A stretch of DNA of 64,000 nt from Paenibacillus sp. R14(2021) (GCF_019431355.1 NZ_CP080269.1:372001-436000); one strand, 5' to 3'. Counted from the first letter of the stretch, positions 9,601 to 18,054 are shown. A program made the numbers and translations. Notes: a model not told the origin generated them from the letters alone.

Positions 9601-9640
9601 GGCTTTCGGCGGCTTGGCCGGAAGAAATCAGGCTTCCATA

Positions 9641-9669
9641 TTGTGTTCTGGGCTGGAATATGTTAAGAT
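9641..9669 (+). promoter_or_regulatory. Candidate SigA promoter for rplS
   Basis: TTGTGT and TAAGAT are separated by 17 bases, and a TG lies one base before the -10 (extended -10 type). It is placed about 110 bases before rplS, which fits a separate, leader-controlled rplS transcript. Confidence 0.55.
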
Positions 9670-9713
9670 ATCAGATGTTGCTTTGTTAACTCGGACGGTC
9701 CGCTGTATAGCGA

Positions 9714-9757
9714 AGACCTGGAATGCACGATAGTTCCAGTAGCTAATAAGAACGTCT
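9714..9757 (+). promoter_or_regulatory. Structured rplS leader (L19-leader-like candidate)
   Basis: Two nested helices can form: an outer AGAC/GTCT pair (9714-9717 with 9754-9757) and an inner six-base CTGGAA/TTCCAG stem (9718-9723 with 9734-9739). The 3' side keeps an unpaired AGTAGCTAATAAGAAC-type junction before the rplS ribosome-binding site. Firmicutes have a known L19 leader upstream of rplS. Membership in that family is inferred from position and shape only. Confidence 0.45.
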
Positions 9758-9780
9758 ATGGTGGAAGGAGTTGAAACTCA

Positions 9781-10122
9781 ATGAATCTGTTACAAATCAT
9801 TGCTCAAGAAAATCTTCGTACTGACCTTCCTAGCTTCCGTCCAGGAGACACGCTTAAGGTGCACGTAAAAGTTATCGAGGGAACTCGCGAACGTATTCAG
9901 TTGTTCGAAGGCGTTGTTATCAAACGTCGCGGCGGCGGAATTAGTTCTACTTTTACAGTACGTAAAATCTCGTACGGCGTTGGCGTGGAAAGAACATTCC
10001 CGCTGAACTCCCCGAAAATCGAGAAGATCGAAGTTGCGCGCCGCGGTAAAGTCCGTCGTGCGAAACTGTACTATCTTCGCGAACTTCGCGGTAAAGCTGC
10101 GAGAATTAAAGAAATTCGCTAA
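9781..10122 (+). CDS. rplS: 50S ribosomal protein L19
   Basis: Large-subunit protein at the 30S-50S interface. The 113-residue sequence carries the L19 hallmarks [39 protein letters not shown] and the basic tail [20 protein letters not shown]. The start follows GGAAGGAG. It has its own promoter and structured leader and ends at a strong terminator, so it can be a stand-alone unit. Confidence 0.98.
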   Translation: MNLLQIIAQENLRTDLPSFRPGDTLKVHVKVIEGTRERIQLFEGVVIKRRGGGISSTFTVRKISYGVGVERTFPLNSPKIEKIEVARRGKVRRAKLYYLRELRGKAARIKEIR

Positions 10123-10136
10123 TGAACGACAAGAGG

Positions 10137-10170
10137 GGGACTTGCGCAAACAAGTCCCTTTTCGTTTTTT
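10137..10170 (+). terminator. Intrinsic terminator after rplS
   Basis: A perfect 8-bp stem GGGACTTG/CAAGTCCC with a 6-base loop is followed by TTTTCGTTTTTT. It is a clear Rho-independent terminator. Confidence 0.92.
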
Positions 10171-10206
10171 ACATAAGAAAATTCCAGTATAGAAGAGGGT
10201 GGAATC

Positions 10207-10902
10207 ATGGATCAACAGCACCGCAACGACGAGCATAAGCCAGAGCAGGATGAAGCATCTCAAGCCGAACATACCGCCCGCGACGGAAATGACACCCCTG
10301 AAAGCACGAATCAACGTCCGCCTAGTGGAAAAGCACAGAAAGAAATTATAGAATGGGTTAAAGCGCTCGCGATTGCTGCGCTGCTCGTATTGGTCATCCG
10401 CTATTTCCTGTTTGCTCCGTTTATCGTAGACGGACCCTCGATGGAACCCAATTTCTATACGGGCGAGCGATTGATTGTCAATAAAGTGATCTATGATATT
10501 CGCCAGCCGCACCGCGGAGAAGTCATTGTGTTCCACGTACCTGACGAAGGCAGAGATTTCATTAAACGCGTCATCGGCGTTCCGGGCGACAAGGTTAAGT
10601 ATGAAGGCGATAACTTGTACATCAACGGCAAGCTTGTGGATGAGCCTTACTTGAAAGCTTCGATTGAAGCGGCTAGAGCGAACGGCGAAATCTTCAACAA
10701 CGAGGGCGAAGACCGCAATTTCCCCAATGCTAATTTTGATACGGACGTTGTGCCGGAAGGAACGGTACTGGCGTTCGGCGACAATCGGAGAAACAGCAAA
10801 GACAGCCGGATGATCGGATTTGTCTCGGATAAAGAAATTGTAGGACGCGCGGATATTATTTTCTGGCCAATGAGCAAGATGGCCTTCGTGAAACACGGAT
10901 GA
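10207..10902 (+). CDS. lepB: Type I signal peptidase
   Basis: Membrane protease that removes signal peptides from exported proteins. The 231-residue protein has a hydrophilic, acidic N-terminal stretch of about 45 residues, one transmembrane helix (about residues 51-70, [17 protein letters not shown]) and an extracellular serine-lysine catalytic domain. Ser78 lies in VDGPSMEP and Lys120 in [13 protein letters not shown]. Box E is present as [14 protein letters not shown]. The single N-terminal anchor is the Gram-positive SipS type. It lies between rplS and rbgA, as lepB/sip genes often do in this family. Confidence 0.96.
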   Translation: MDQQHRNDEHKPEQDEASQAEHTARDGNDTPESTNQRPPSGKAQKEIIEWVKALAIAALLVLVIRYFLFAPFIVDGPSMEPNFYTGERLIVNKVIYDIRQPHRGEVIVFHVPDEGRDFIKRVIGVPGDKVKYEGDNLYINGKLVDEPYLKASIEAARANGEIFNNEGEDRNFPNANFDTDVVPEGTVLAFGDNRRNSKDSRMIGFVSDKEIVGRADIIFWPMSKMAFVKHG

Positions 10903-10915
10903 GGTGAATAATAGC

Positions 10916-11788
10916 ATGACGATTCAGTGGTTTCCCGGTCATATGACAAGAGCGAGAAGGGAAATTCAAGAGAAGCTTAAATTGATCGATATTGCAATCG
11001 AGCTGCTTGATGCCCGCGTACCGCTTTCGAGCCGGAACCCGATGGTAGAAGAGATTCTGCATGGCAAGCCACGGCTTATTCTGCTGAATAAAGCGGATTT
11101 GGCGGATGCGCGAACGACGGACAAATGGATGGCTAATTTCGCCGAACAGGGTTATGCAAGCCTGTCCATTGATGCGTCGACGGGAACGCGGGTAAATGAA
11201 ATTCCGATTAAGGTTCGAGCGCTGCTGCATGAGAAAATCTCCCGACAGGTGGCAAAAGGAATGACTCCCCGCCCGGTGCGCGGTCTGATCGTGGGGATTC
11301 CGAATGTCGGCAAATCCACGTTGATCAACCGGCTCGCCGGACGCAATATAGCGGCGACTGGAGACCGTCCGGGCGTAACGAAGGGCCAGCAGTGGATTAA
11401 AGTCGGCACAGAGATGGAGCTGCTGGATACGCCTGGTATTTTATGGCCCAAATTCGAGGATCAGCTCGTTGGCTTCAAGTTGGCGATGACGGGAGCTATT
11501 CGCGAGCAGGTGCTCAACATCGAGGATGTTGCGTATTTTGCCGTGAAGGAATTGGCGCAGTACTACTGGGATGCTTTGGCGGAACGCTTCGGTTTAACGG
11601 AACCGCCGAGTGATCTGGAAAACAACCTCGAGATCGTTCGCGTCATGGAAGACATCGGACGGAAAAGAGGTTGCTTGATCAGCGGCGGCCGCGTGGATTT
11701 GGAGAAAGCTTCAGGCATCATTCTTAGAGAACTTCGTGCGGGCAACTTGGGACGTATTTCTCTGGAATCGCCGGAATTTTTGGTTTGA
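10916..11788 (+). CDS. rbgA: Ribosome biogenesis GTPase RbgA (YlqF)
   Basis: Circularly permuted GTPase needed for late 50S assembly around L16. The 290-residue protein begins [17 protein letters not shown], the family signature. G4 (LNKADLAD) comes before G1 ([14 protein letters not shown]) and G3 (DTPG), the permuted order. An in-frame GTG at 10904 exists, but GAGGTGA lies at the right distance from the ATG at 10916, so that start is chosen. The gap to lepB is only 13 bases. Confidence 0.97.
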   Translation: MTIQWFPGHMTRARREIQEKLKLIDIAIELLDARVPLSSRNPMVEEILHGKPRLILLNKADLADARTTDKWMANFAEQGYASLSIDASTGTRVNEIPIKVRALLHEKISRQVAKGMTPRPVRGLIVGIPNVGKSTLINRLAGRNIAATGDRPGVTKGQQWIKVGTEMELLDTPGILWPKFEDQLVGFKLAMTGAIREQVLNIEDVAYFAVKELAQYYWDALAERFGLTEPPSDLENNLEIVRVMEDIGRKRGCLISGGRVDLEKASGIILRELRAGNLGRISLESPEFLV

Positions 11789-11797
11789 AGGTGAGAT

Positions 11798-11829
11798 AAG
11801 GGCTGCCGGGTTCGTTGAGGCGGCCTTTT
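11798..11829 (+). terminator. Candidate terminator after rbgA
   Basis: Ten paired bases (11798-11807 with 11819-11828, two G-U) enclose an 11-base loop and end in TTTTC. The T-run is short. Confidence 0.5.
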
Positions 11830-11927
11830 CTATTGCGCGCCGGACGGTTTGTGTCGATCGAATGGATCGCGATTCTTGTTAATTTGCTAATCGCGGTAAA
11901 GATGTGAGGGGAAACGGGGGAATCGCG

Positions 11928-12539
11928 GTGTTGGAGTTTGAGAAACCGCTGTGGGAGCAGGGGTACCGCTTTATTGCCGGCATTGATGAGGTAGGCCGGG
12001 GCTGCTTGTTTGGCGATGTCGTGGCGGCAGCTGTTATTATGCCTGAAGGGTTGGTGCTGGAAGGCATCGACGATTCCAAGAAGCTGACGGAGAAGAAACG
12101 CGAAGCGCTGTACTGGGAAATCATCGAGCATGCGGAGGCTTGGTCTGTTGCGAGCGTCGATGCTGCTACGGTGGACGAAATCAACATTAAACAGGCTGCG
12201 AGACTGGCTATGAAGCAAGCGGTAGAGACGCTGGGCATGCAAGCCGATTATTTGCTCGTGGACGCGGAGAAAGTAGATATTGAATTGCCCCAGCAAGCCA
12301 TCATTAAAGGGGATGCTCGGAGCCAGTCTATTGCGGCAGCCTCCATTCTTGCCAAAGTGACGCGCGACCGGCTCTGCAGCGATGAATGGGATAAGCTCTA
12401 TCCTGCGTATGGCATCGCAATACATAAAGGCTATGCAACGAAGCACCACCGGGAGAAGCTGCTGGCCTTCGGTCCAAGTCCGATGCATCGAAGAAGCTTC
12501 TTGGGCAAGCTGTTTGCCGAGCAGCAAGTGTTGTTCTAG
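11928..12539 (+). CDS. rnhB: Ribonuclease HII
   Basis: Endonuclease that cuts RNA in RNA-DNA hybrids and removes misincorporated ribonucleotides. The 203-residue protein has the RNase HII motifs IAGIDEVGRGCLFGDVVAAA (first catalytic Asp and Glu), LLVDAEKVDI, IIKGDARSQSIAAASILAKV and a final HKGYATKHHRE. Possible starts are GTG 11904, GTG 11928 and TTG 11931. GTG 11928 is preferred because a GGGGGAA site lies 7 bases upstream. The Bacillus order rbgA-rnhB is kept. Confidence 0.95.
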   Translation: MLEFEKPLWEQGYRFIAGIDEVGRGCLFGDVVAAAVIMPEGLVLEGIDDSKKLTEKKREALYWEIIEHAEAWSVASVDAATVDEINIKQAARLAMKQAVETLGMQADYLLVDAEKVDIELPQQAIIKGDARSQSIAAASILAKVTRDRLCSDEWDKLYPAYGIAIHKGYATKHHREKLLAFGPSPMHRRSFLGKLFAEQQVLF

Positions 12540-12611
12540 CACTTTGAATGCGCGTGCAGGATTTGTGAATGCTTTTTAGAATATAGCGATCGTAGATTGC
12601 AAGCGTTGGAT

Positions 12612-12648
12612 GCCGTTGGTTTGGGATATTCTGAGCCAGCGGCTTTTT
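12612..12648 (+). terminator. Intrinsic terminator after rnhB
   Basis: GCCGTTGG pairs with CCAGCGGC (one G-U) around a 16-base loop and is followed by five Ts. Confidence 0.65.
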
Positions 12649-12801
12649 GTTTGGCTGCATGATTACTGTTGTTGGGGAGATCGCGTAGTCAATCTCACTC
12701 TTGGGTGAAGCTGTTTCTGGACCGGGGTTCATGGGCAGGGGGATTCAGCCGATAATAAACTATAAGTGTGCTTGTGTTATGGAGGAAGGAAGTGAACGTA
12801 A

Positions 12802-15003
12802 ATGTCGATGTCGATCGGACAACTCGTCAAAGGGCTGCTGGGCGATGCGCAGGCGGGAGACAGTAAAGCGCTGGAGCTTAAAGTGGGTCAAACCGTGCGC
12901 GGCGTCATGCTTAAGGCAACGGGTGATGGAGAAGCGATCATTCAAATAAACGGAACGCCGGTACAAGCTAAGCTGGAAACCCCATTGCAGCCTGGTCAGG
13001 CGACTCTACTGCAGGTACAGCCGCAATCGCAGGACGGCGCGCTGGTATTAAAGCAGGTTGATCCGCAGACTGCGGCAATGCCGGAGGCCAGCGTGAAAGA
13101 ATGGGTGAAAGCGATGGGACTGCCCGATACGAAGTGGGCGGGGGATCTGGTCCGCGATCTACGCGGAGATGGCGTTCCATTGACTCGAGAGCTTGCGAGT
13201 CAATTGAAGCAGGCGCTCGCCGTCATGCCCAAAGGCGGCGATGTGCAGTCATGGATGGGGGCGGCTGCGCTTGCCGTGAAGCGCGGCCTGCCGATGACGG
13301 GCGCGACGATCGGCGCGCTGCAGCAGGTTCTCTCCGGCGCGCAGGCGCATGCCCTGCTGGAGGCGCTGGAGCGGGGGCTTGCCGCTTGGAGCGGCACGTC
13401 CGCCGGCGGTGATGCGGCGGGCGGGTCCGCGCAGCCGCCGAGCGCGGCGCAAGCGGCCGCAGCGAAGCTGCAGGCGCTGCTGGCTGCAGGCGCAGCGCTG
13501 ATGCGCGAAGCGCAGCCGGGCGGTGCGAAGCCGGCCGGAGGCGATGCAGCGGCGCAGCCGGGAGCTGCGGCGGGCTCTGCCGCACAGGGCGAAGGCGGCG
13601 CAGCCGGCGCGAAGCCGCAGGCTGCCGGCATGCCGGCAGCTGCTGTTGTAGATCAAAAGGCTAGCGGTCCATCGGCGCAGACAATGGCAGCAGCAAAAGA
13701 AGCGAACACGGGCAGTTTGGCTCAGCAAACTGTTAACGATAGTGAGCGAGTCAAGTCCTTGCAACAGACGGTTGGCAAAGCCTCCTCCCCATCCAAGGAT
13801 TTGATGGGCGGGGGTAATTTGTTGTCATCTACTTCAACAACCTCGCTTCTTCTAGATGGAAAGGCAGCGCCAAGTGCCTTACTCGGAATGCAGAGCAAGC
13901 TCGAGTCCTCATTAACGAAAGAAGCTGAACTACAAACGATCATCGCCAATAAGCTAATAGCAGCCAAGAGTACAGCTGCACTTGGAAACACCTTGGCGTC
14001 ACCACCGAGCAATAACTCAGTCCAGAGTCAGCCGCAACCCATACCGAGTGCTGAATCAGCTGCATTATCGGCGAAAGCAGCAGCATTGCAAGCTTCTGCC
14101 CAACCGGCGACTGCAAACAATTGGGTCAGCCAGATGATGAAATGGCTGGGCGTCGATCATGAGCGTCTGTTGGCGGCTGCTTCAGCAAGCGTCTACGATA
14201 AACAAGAGACGGCAGCCCTTCAAAATAAGCAGCAAGATAGCCAAGCAGCCGCAGCCGATACAAAATCTGCAGCGGTTGAAGGCAATAAAACGAACGCTGC
14301 AATGGTCAAAGAACAGCCGGTTGTGCTGTCTGGTCAAGAACGGACTGCCGGACAAGCAGTCGGTGATCGCGTCCAGCTGCAAGCAAATCAGTTGATAGCA
14401 GTGTTTCAGGGCGGCGCGGCAGGCGACGAGGGAACCAAGCATCCGACAGCGGAATCATTGAAGAGTGCACTGCTGACGATCGCCGCAGGCAGCGATGTTC
14501 CTCCTTCTCTTCGTGATACGGCCCAGCAGCTCGTGTCCCATATTACCGGACAGCAGCTTCTTCTCTCGCCGGAGAAGACCAGCTCGCTATTCTCACATGT
14601 GACGATGTTTATTCCCATGAAAGGACCGGACGGCAGCCAGACCGCATCCGTTCATATTCAAACGAGACGCGGCAGCAAGGGCGAATTAGATGCGGATAAT
14701 TGCCGGTTGTTGTTCGATCTGCGAATGCGAACGTTAGGAGATACAGTGGTTGATGTACAGGTTGTCAATAAAATCGTGAATTTGAACCTCTGGAATGATC
14801 ATCCTGCTGCCGCGGGGCTTGTAGAGTCCTCAAGGAGTGAACTGACAGAGGCTCTTGCGAGTGCGGGCTATCAACTGCTTACGCTACGATCTACAGCGAT
14901 GCCGGAACGTCTGGCAGAACGGATAAACGGATCCGAAACAACTGCAGTCAAGGCGCAGGAATGGTCGAGCAAGCCGTATAAAGGAGTGGACTTCCGAGTA
15001 TGA
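12802..15003 (+). CDS. Large FliK-like protein (positional counterpart of B. subtilis YlqG)
   Basis: A 733-residue protein of unproven function. The N-terminal ~100 residues form a compact basic/hydrophobic segment (ELKVGQTVRGVMLKATGDGEA). The middle (about residues 190-560) is Ala/Gln/Ser/Gly-rich low complexity. The last ~130 residues (FIPMKGPDGSQTASVHIQT onward, ending near ELTEALASAGYQLLTLRS) resemble the folded C-terminal domain of hook-length-control proteins. The real fliK is separate, at 35.8 kb, so this is a paralogue or remote relative. It overlaps the FlhB-like gene by 4 bases (ATGA). GGAGGAAGGA lies 11 bases before the ATG. The segment 13381-13620 is about 80% GC, unlike its neighbours. 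Confidence 0.8.
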   Translation: MSMSIGQLVKGLLGDAQAGDSKALELKVGQTVRGVMLKATGDGEAIIQINGTPVQAKLETPLQPGQATLLQVQPQSQDGALVLKQVDPQTAAMPEASVKEWVKAMGLPDTKWAGDLVRDLRGDGVPLTRELASQLKQALAVMPKGGDVQSWMGAAALAVKRGLPMTGATIGALQQVLSGAQAHALLEALERGLAAWSGTSAGGDAAGGSAQPPSAAQAAAAKLQALLAAGAALMREAQPGGAKPAGGDAAAQPGAAAGSAAQGEGGAAGAKPQAAGMPAAAVVDQKASGPSAQTMAAAKEANTGSLAQQTVNDSERVKSLQQTVGKASSPSKDLMGGGNLLSSTSTTSLLLDGKAAPSALLGMQSKLESSLTKEAELQTIIANKLIAAKSTAALGNTLASPPSNNSVQSQPQPIPSAESAALSAKAAALQASAQPATANNWVSQMMKWLGVDHERLLAAASASVYDKQETAALQNKQQDSQAAAADTKSAAVEGNKTNAAMVKEQPVVLSGQERTAGQAVGDRVQLQANQLIAVFQGGAAGDEGTKHPTAESLKSALLTIAAGSDVPPSLRDTAQQLVSHITGQQLLLSPEKTSSLFSHVTMFIPMKGPDGSQTASVHIQTRRGSKGELDADNCRLLFDLRMRTLGDTVVDVQVVNKIVNLNLWNDHPAAAGLVESSRSELTEALASAGYQLLTLRSTAMPERLAERINGSETTAVKAQEWSSKPYKGVDFRV
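13381..13620 (+). other. GC-rich low-complexity coding insert (~80% GC)
   Basis: Counting by hand gives 191 G or C in 240 bases, against roughly 50% in flanking sequence. It codes for an Ala/Gly/Gln/Pro-rich stretch within the FliK-like protein. The third codon positions are almost all G or C, which also produces long spurious frames on the other strand. Confidence 0.85.
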
Positions 15004-15320
15004 GTTCATTGAAGAAGAAGGGGATTCCGGAGAAGGAAGAATCCTATCAGCCATCCAAGAAAGCTGTGGCACTGAAGTACGAGCCCGGCGTTGGGAGCGC
15101 TCCGATCGTAGTTGCCAAAGGTAAAGGAAAGCTTGCCGACGCTATCTTGGAGAAAGCGGCGGAGAACGGCGTTCCGATCCAGCAGGATTCCTCGCTGGTC
15201 GAGGTGCTGTCAAAGCTCGACTTGGATCAGGAGATTCCACCCGAATTATATACGCTGGTGGCTGAAATCCTGTCGTTCGTGTATCGATCCGACCAGCGTG
15301 CAGGAGGCCAGAGCCAGTGA
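15000..15320 (+). CDS. ylqH: FlhB C-terminal-domain-like protein (YlqH type), without membrane part
   Basis: A 106-residue soluble protein matching the cytoplasmic C-terminal half of FlhB/YscU export switches. AVALKYEPGVGSAPIVVAKGKGKLADAIL through VEVLSKLDLDQEIPPELYTLVAEILSFVY aligns by eye with FAIALQYDGSKMEAPTIIAK onward of the full FlhB at 45.0 kb. It lacks the four transmembrane helices and the self-cleaving NPTH motif. It is coupled to the FliK-like gene upstream (ATGA) and to yraN downstream (GTGA). FliK binds the FlhB C-terminal domain, so a FliK-like and FlhB-C pair side by side suggests they interact. Function is unknown. Confidence 0.88.
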   Translation: MSSLKKKGIPEKEESYQPSKKAVALKYEPGVGSAPIVVAKGKGKLADAILEKAAENGVPIQQDSSLVEVLSKLDLDQEIPPELYTLVAEILSFVYRSDQRAGGQSQ

Positions 15321-15718
15321 ATAAACCGAGTCGTTTGGGTAACGCCAGACAATCCATCGGCAGATTTGGCGAGCACGCAGCCGAGCAATACTTGATTGAA
15401 CAGGGATATTCGATTCTTGGACGGAATTGGCGCTGTCGTTCCGGGGAGCTGGATATCATAGCCAAGCAGGAGAAAACGCTGGTTATCGTTGAAGTACGGA
15501 CGCGAAGAGCAAACAGTAAATTCGGCACAGCATTAGAATCGGTCGACGTTAGAAAACAGCTGCAAGTACGCTCGACGACGGAAGTGTTTTTATCTATGAA
15601 CAAACTGCATGGCATGCAAATGCGGTTCGATGTTATCGCAATTACGGCTTCGGTGTTCCCGAGTGAGCAGCAAAGCTATACCATTACGGAGCTGAAGCAC
15701 ATTCAAGCTGCATTTTAA
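15317..15718 (+). CDS. yraN: YraN family protein (UPF0102, restriction-endonuclease-like fold)
   Basis: A 133-residue protein of the widespread YraN/UPF0102 family, whose molecular role is unsettled. The family motifs GRFGEHAAEQYLIEQGY, ILGRNWRCRSGELDIIA and LVIVEVRTR contain the E...D...ExR pattern of PD-(D/E)XK nuclease folds, consistent with a DNA or RNA nuclease. The start is GTG with a well-spaced AGGAGG, overlapping the previous stop by 4 bases. A shared bidirectional terminator with comM follows. Confidence 0.93.
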   Translation: MNKPSRLGNARQSIGRFGEHAAEQYLIEQGYSILGRNWRCRSGELDIIAKQEKTLVIVEVRTRRANSKFGTALESVDVRKQLQVRSTTEVFLSMNKLHGMQMRFDVIAITASVFPSEQQSYTITELKHIQAAF

Positions 15719-15721
15719 TCG

Positions 15722-15769
15722 AAAGCGGTTAGTCTTACAGTCTACGACTGCGAGACTAACCGCTTTTTT
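15722..15769. terminator. Bidirectional terminator between convergent yraN and comM
   Basis: A 14-bp outer stem (15722-15735 with 15753-15766) is followed by a second inner stem CAGTC/GACTG with loop TAC. The T-run after the 3' arm serves yraN, and the A-run before the 5' arm reads as Ts for comM on the minus strand. It is the largest hairpin seen in the window. Confidence 0.92.
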
Positions 15770-15797
15770 GCTATCTGATTAATCCTGATGTTGTGAT

Positions 15798-17351
15798 CTA
15801 TAACGACTGGAGCTTGCGGTCCAAGCTTCGGTATCCGATTGCCTCAGCGATATGCTGCCCATCGACTTGCCCGGCATCTTCGATGTCAGCGATTGTGCGT
15901 GCCAGCTTCAAAATGCGGTCGTGCGCGCGCAGGCTGATGCCTAAGGAATCGAAGGCTAAGCGAAGCATCTGCTCAGCTTCCTTTGAGAGCGAGACCGCCT
16001 TGCGAAGTGAAGCGCCGGCAAGATCGATTAAGGGGCGACTTCCTTGTCGGCGGGCGTCTCTCCGTTCGACTGCGCCCAAGACGATTTCCCGCATTTGCGC
16101 GGAGCTCAAGCTGCTCTTCAGACCGTCGGTCGTGAGCGGGCGAGGAACCTCGATATGCATGTCGATGCGATCGAGGAGCGGTCCTGAGATTTTAGCGCGA
16201 TAGCGGGATATCTGCATCTCGCTGCATGCGCATCGCTGATCCTCGGACTCATGGCCATAGAACCCGCACGGGCATGGATTCATGGAAGCTGCCAGCAGAA
16301 AATGTGCAGGGAAACGGAACACCGCACGCGACCTTGCAATCGTCACCTCTCGATCCTCCATTGGCTGCCTGAGCACTTCGAGCGCTGTTCGGGAGAACTC
16401 CGGAAATTCATCCAGAAATAAGACGCCCCGATGGGCAAGCGTCACTTCGCCAGGCCGCGGAATGGACCCTCCTCCTACCAGCCCAGCGGCAGAAATCGTA
16501 TGATGGGGGCTGCGAAACGGCCTTTCCCTCATCAATGATGGGACTCCGCCGGGCAGCTTGCCCGCAGCGCTGTAGATCTTCGTAACCTGGAGTGCTTCCT
16601 CGTCGTCAAGCGGCGGCATGATGCCCGGTAGTCTTTTTGCGAGCATGGTTTTGCCCGTCCCGGGCGGACCGGATAGCAGGACGTTATGCCGTCCAACAGC
16701 GGCGATCATGAGCGCGCGTTTCGCGTGGTGCTGTCCAAGTACGTCACCGTAATCCAGACGATGAAGATTTGAAGCGGGCTCACTATCTGTAGCATGTGGA
16801 GAAAAGACGGCGGGGTTATATCGCAGAGAATCCCAGTTTTGTGTGCTGTTAGCCGGATCACCAAGTTCCTTTAGGTGCGATGCGGCGAACAGTGCCATTC
16901 CTTCGATGCATGCTGCTTCTGCGGCATTCTCGCGAGGCAGAAGGACGCTTACAATGCCGCGCAGCTTCGCTTGTTCTACCATTGCAAGTACGCCGGGTAT
17001 AGCTCGAAGCTCGCCATTAAGCGATAGCTCCCCCAACACCAGTACCTGTTGAAACAGCTCGCTGCGGAGCTGGTTGCTTGCGCTCAAGATTCCGACGGCA
17101 ATGGCCAAATCGAAGGCGGTGCCTTCTTTTCTCAAGTCGGCTGGAGCTAAGTTGACGGTAATTCGCTCCATAGGGAAAGCGAAGCCGCAGTTCTTGACGG
17201 CTGCGCGAACCCGCTCGATGGATTCCCTGACTGCGGGGTCAGGCAAGCCAACTACATTGACCTGCGGCAAGCCGCTGGAAATGTCCACTTCAACGGCTAT
17301 AATTCGACCTTCGACGCCATAAACGCTGCCGCTGCTAATATGCGTATACAT
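15798..17351 (-). CDS. comM: ComM/YifB family Mg-chelatase-like AAA+ ATPase
   Basis: A 517-residue protein. The Haemophilus/Vibrio/Acinetobacter relatives are hexameric helicases that extend branch migration during natural transformation. It has an N-terminal ChlI-like domain (MYTHISSGSVYGVEG, GLPDPAVRESIERVRAAV), an AAA+ core with Walker A LSGPPGTGKTMLAKRLPG, and LFLDEFPEF as Walker B. A cysteine-rich insert contains NPCPCGFYG and CACS, and the C-terminal domain is Mg-chelatase-like. An in-frame ATG lies 27 codons upstream, but the chosen ATG has GGAGGTG at the right distance and begins the family N-terminus. It is the only minus-strand gene well supported here. dprA nearby points to DNA uptake. 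Confidence 0.95.
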   Translation of the reverse strand: MYTHISSGSVYGVEGRIIAVEVDISSGLPQVNVVGLPDPAVRESIERVRAAVKNCGFAFPMERITVNLAPADLRKEGTAFDLAIAVGILSASNQLRSELFQQVLVLGELSLNGELRAIPGVLAMVEQAKLRGIVSVLLPRENAAEAACIEGMALFAASHLKELGDPANSTQNWDSLRYNPAVFSPHATDSEPASNLHRLDYGDVLGQHHAKRALMIAAVGRHNVLLSGPPGTGKTMLAKRLPGIMPPLDDEEALQVTKIYSAAGKLPGGVPSLMRERPFRSPHHTISAAGLVGGGSIPRPGEVTLAHRGVLFLDEFPEFSRTALEVLRQPMEDREVTIARSRAVFRFPAHFLLAASMNPCPCGFYGHESEDQRCACSEMQISRYRAKISGPLLDRIDMHIEVPRPLTTDGLKSSLSSAQMREIVLGAVERRDARRQGSRPLIDLAGASLRKAVSLSKEAEQMLRLAFDSLGISLRAHDRILKLARTIADIEDAGQVDGQHIAEAIGYRSLDRKLQSL

Positions 17352-17427
17352 AACAAAACACACCTCCGCCGTATTCGGCTGAAGGTGCTTCCTTACAGTT
17401 CCGTCTTCAATTCTCGTATATGGCCTC

Positions 17428-17457
17428 ATCATAGTTCAGAATGGAAAGGGCTGTCAA
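17428..17457 (-). promoter_or_regulatory. SigA promoter for comM
   Basis: Read on the minus strand, a perfect TTGACA and TATGAT (5/6) are separated by 18 bases, about 75 bases before the comM start. This gives a strong constitutive-looking promoter to a gene usually tied to competence. Confidence 0.8.
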
Positions 17458-17505
17458 CGGCCCATCATCGAAAGTACTGATAATTGTTCGATGGCTCTCA
17501 GGTCG

Positions 17506-17712
17506 CTAACGAAGCCGAGCAAGTATATGGGAGTAAATCACTGAAGTGACGAAAGCTGGCGGCATCGATGTGGTCGACATTGTGGCAAATGTATGAACGT
17601 ACTGTCCTTCTAACAGCAGTAGTTCGATATATCCGTAGGGATTGTCGAACCGATCCTGTATTCCATCATTGAAGCGGTTAGCAATCGAATACAATTTGGG
17701 GGTAATTACCAT
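17506..17712 (-). CDS. Doubtful small open frame, possible gene remnant
   Basis: A 68-residue frame from an ATG (71 from an upstream TTG). It reads like folded protein sequence: YSIANRFNDGIQDRFDN, then PYGYIELLLLEGQYVHTF. No Shine-Dalgarno or promoter precedes it and no family is recognised. It may be the remains of a longer gene in a decaying intergenic region, or chance. Confidence 0.25.
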   Translation of the reverse strand: MVITPKLYSIANRFNDGIQDRFDNPYGYIELLLLEGQYVHTFATMSTTSMPPAFVTSVIYSHILARLR

Positions 17713-18054
17713 ATGGAACAATAATAAATAGATGGGAAGTATAGCTTCATTGCTTTAATCAAGGCATTGTGGGACAGCTCTTCAATGAGGTGCAAGAAGC
17801 TTAATTAGGACGCATTTTCTAAGCAGCAGCATCATTCGACACACTCAAAGCGGCATTTTTGCAAACGAGAAGAAGGCTTATAGTGGTCCAGCAAGGTCAT
17901 AGAATAAGTTCCATCTTTTTGTAGACGTCTCATGAATCGGAAGGTATAATTCATTTGTATCAGAACATTTGTTCGTAGTCAATATTTTCTTAATCTTTGG
18001 TAATACTAGGTTAAGCATCAATACATCTCCATGTTGGTTCGATGTAACCCGCTT

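Noticed and set aside
9601..9624. Stem CTTTCGG/CCGGAAG directly after trmD
   Set aside because: No T-run follows the 3' arm, so it does not qualify as an intrinsic terminator.
9790..10917. 375-codon minus-strand frame across rplS and lepB
   Set aside because: It runs antisense to two certain genes and their terminator, shows no family motif, and has no start signals. It is a shadow frame.
13200..13764. Long minus-strand open frames (120-171 codons) opposite the FliK-like gene
   Set aside because: They lie in the ~80% GC segment where stop codons are rare on all frames, have Arg/Ala/Pro-rich nonsense composition and no ribosome-binding sites.
17940..17955. TATAAT box in the comM-sucC gap
   Set aside because: Perfect -10, but the 17-base-spaced -35 (TAGACG) is poor, and no gene or RNA follows for about 250 bases.
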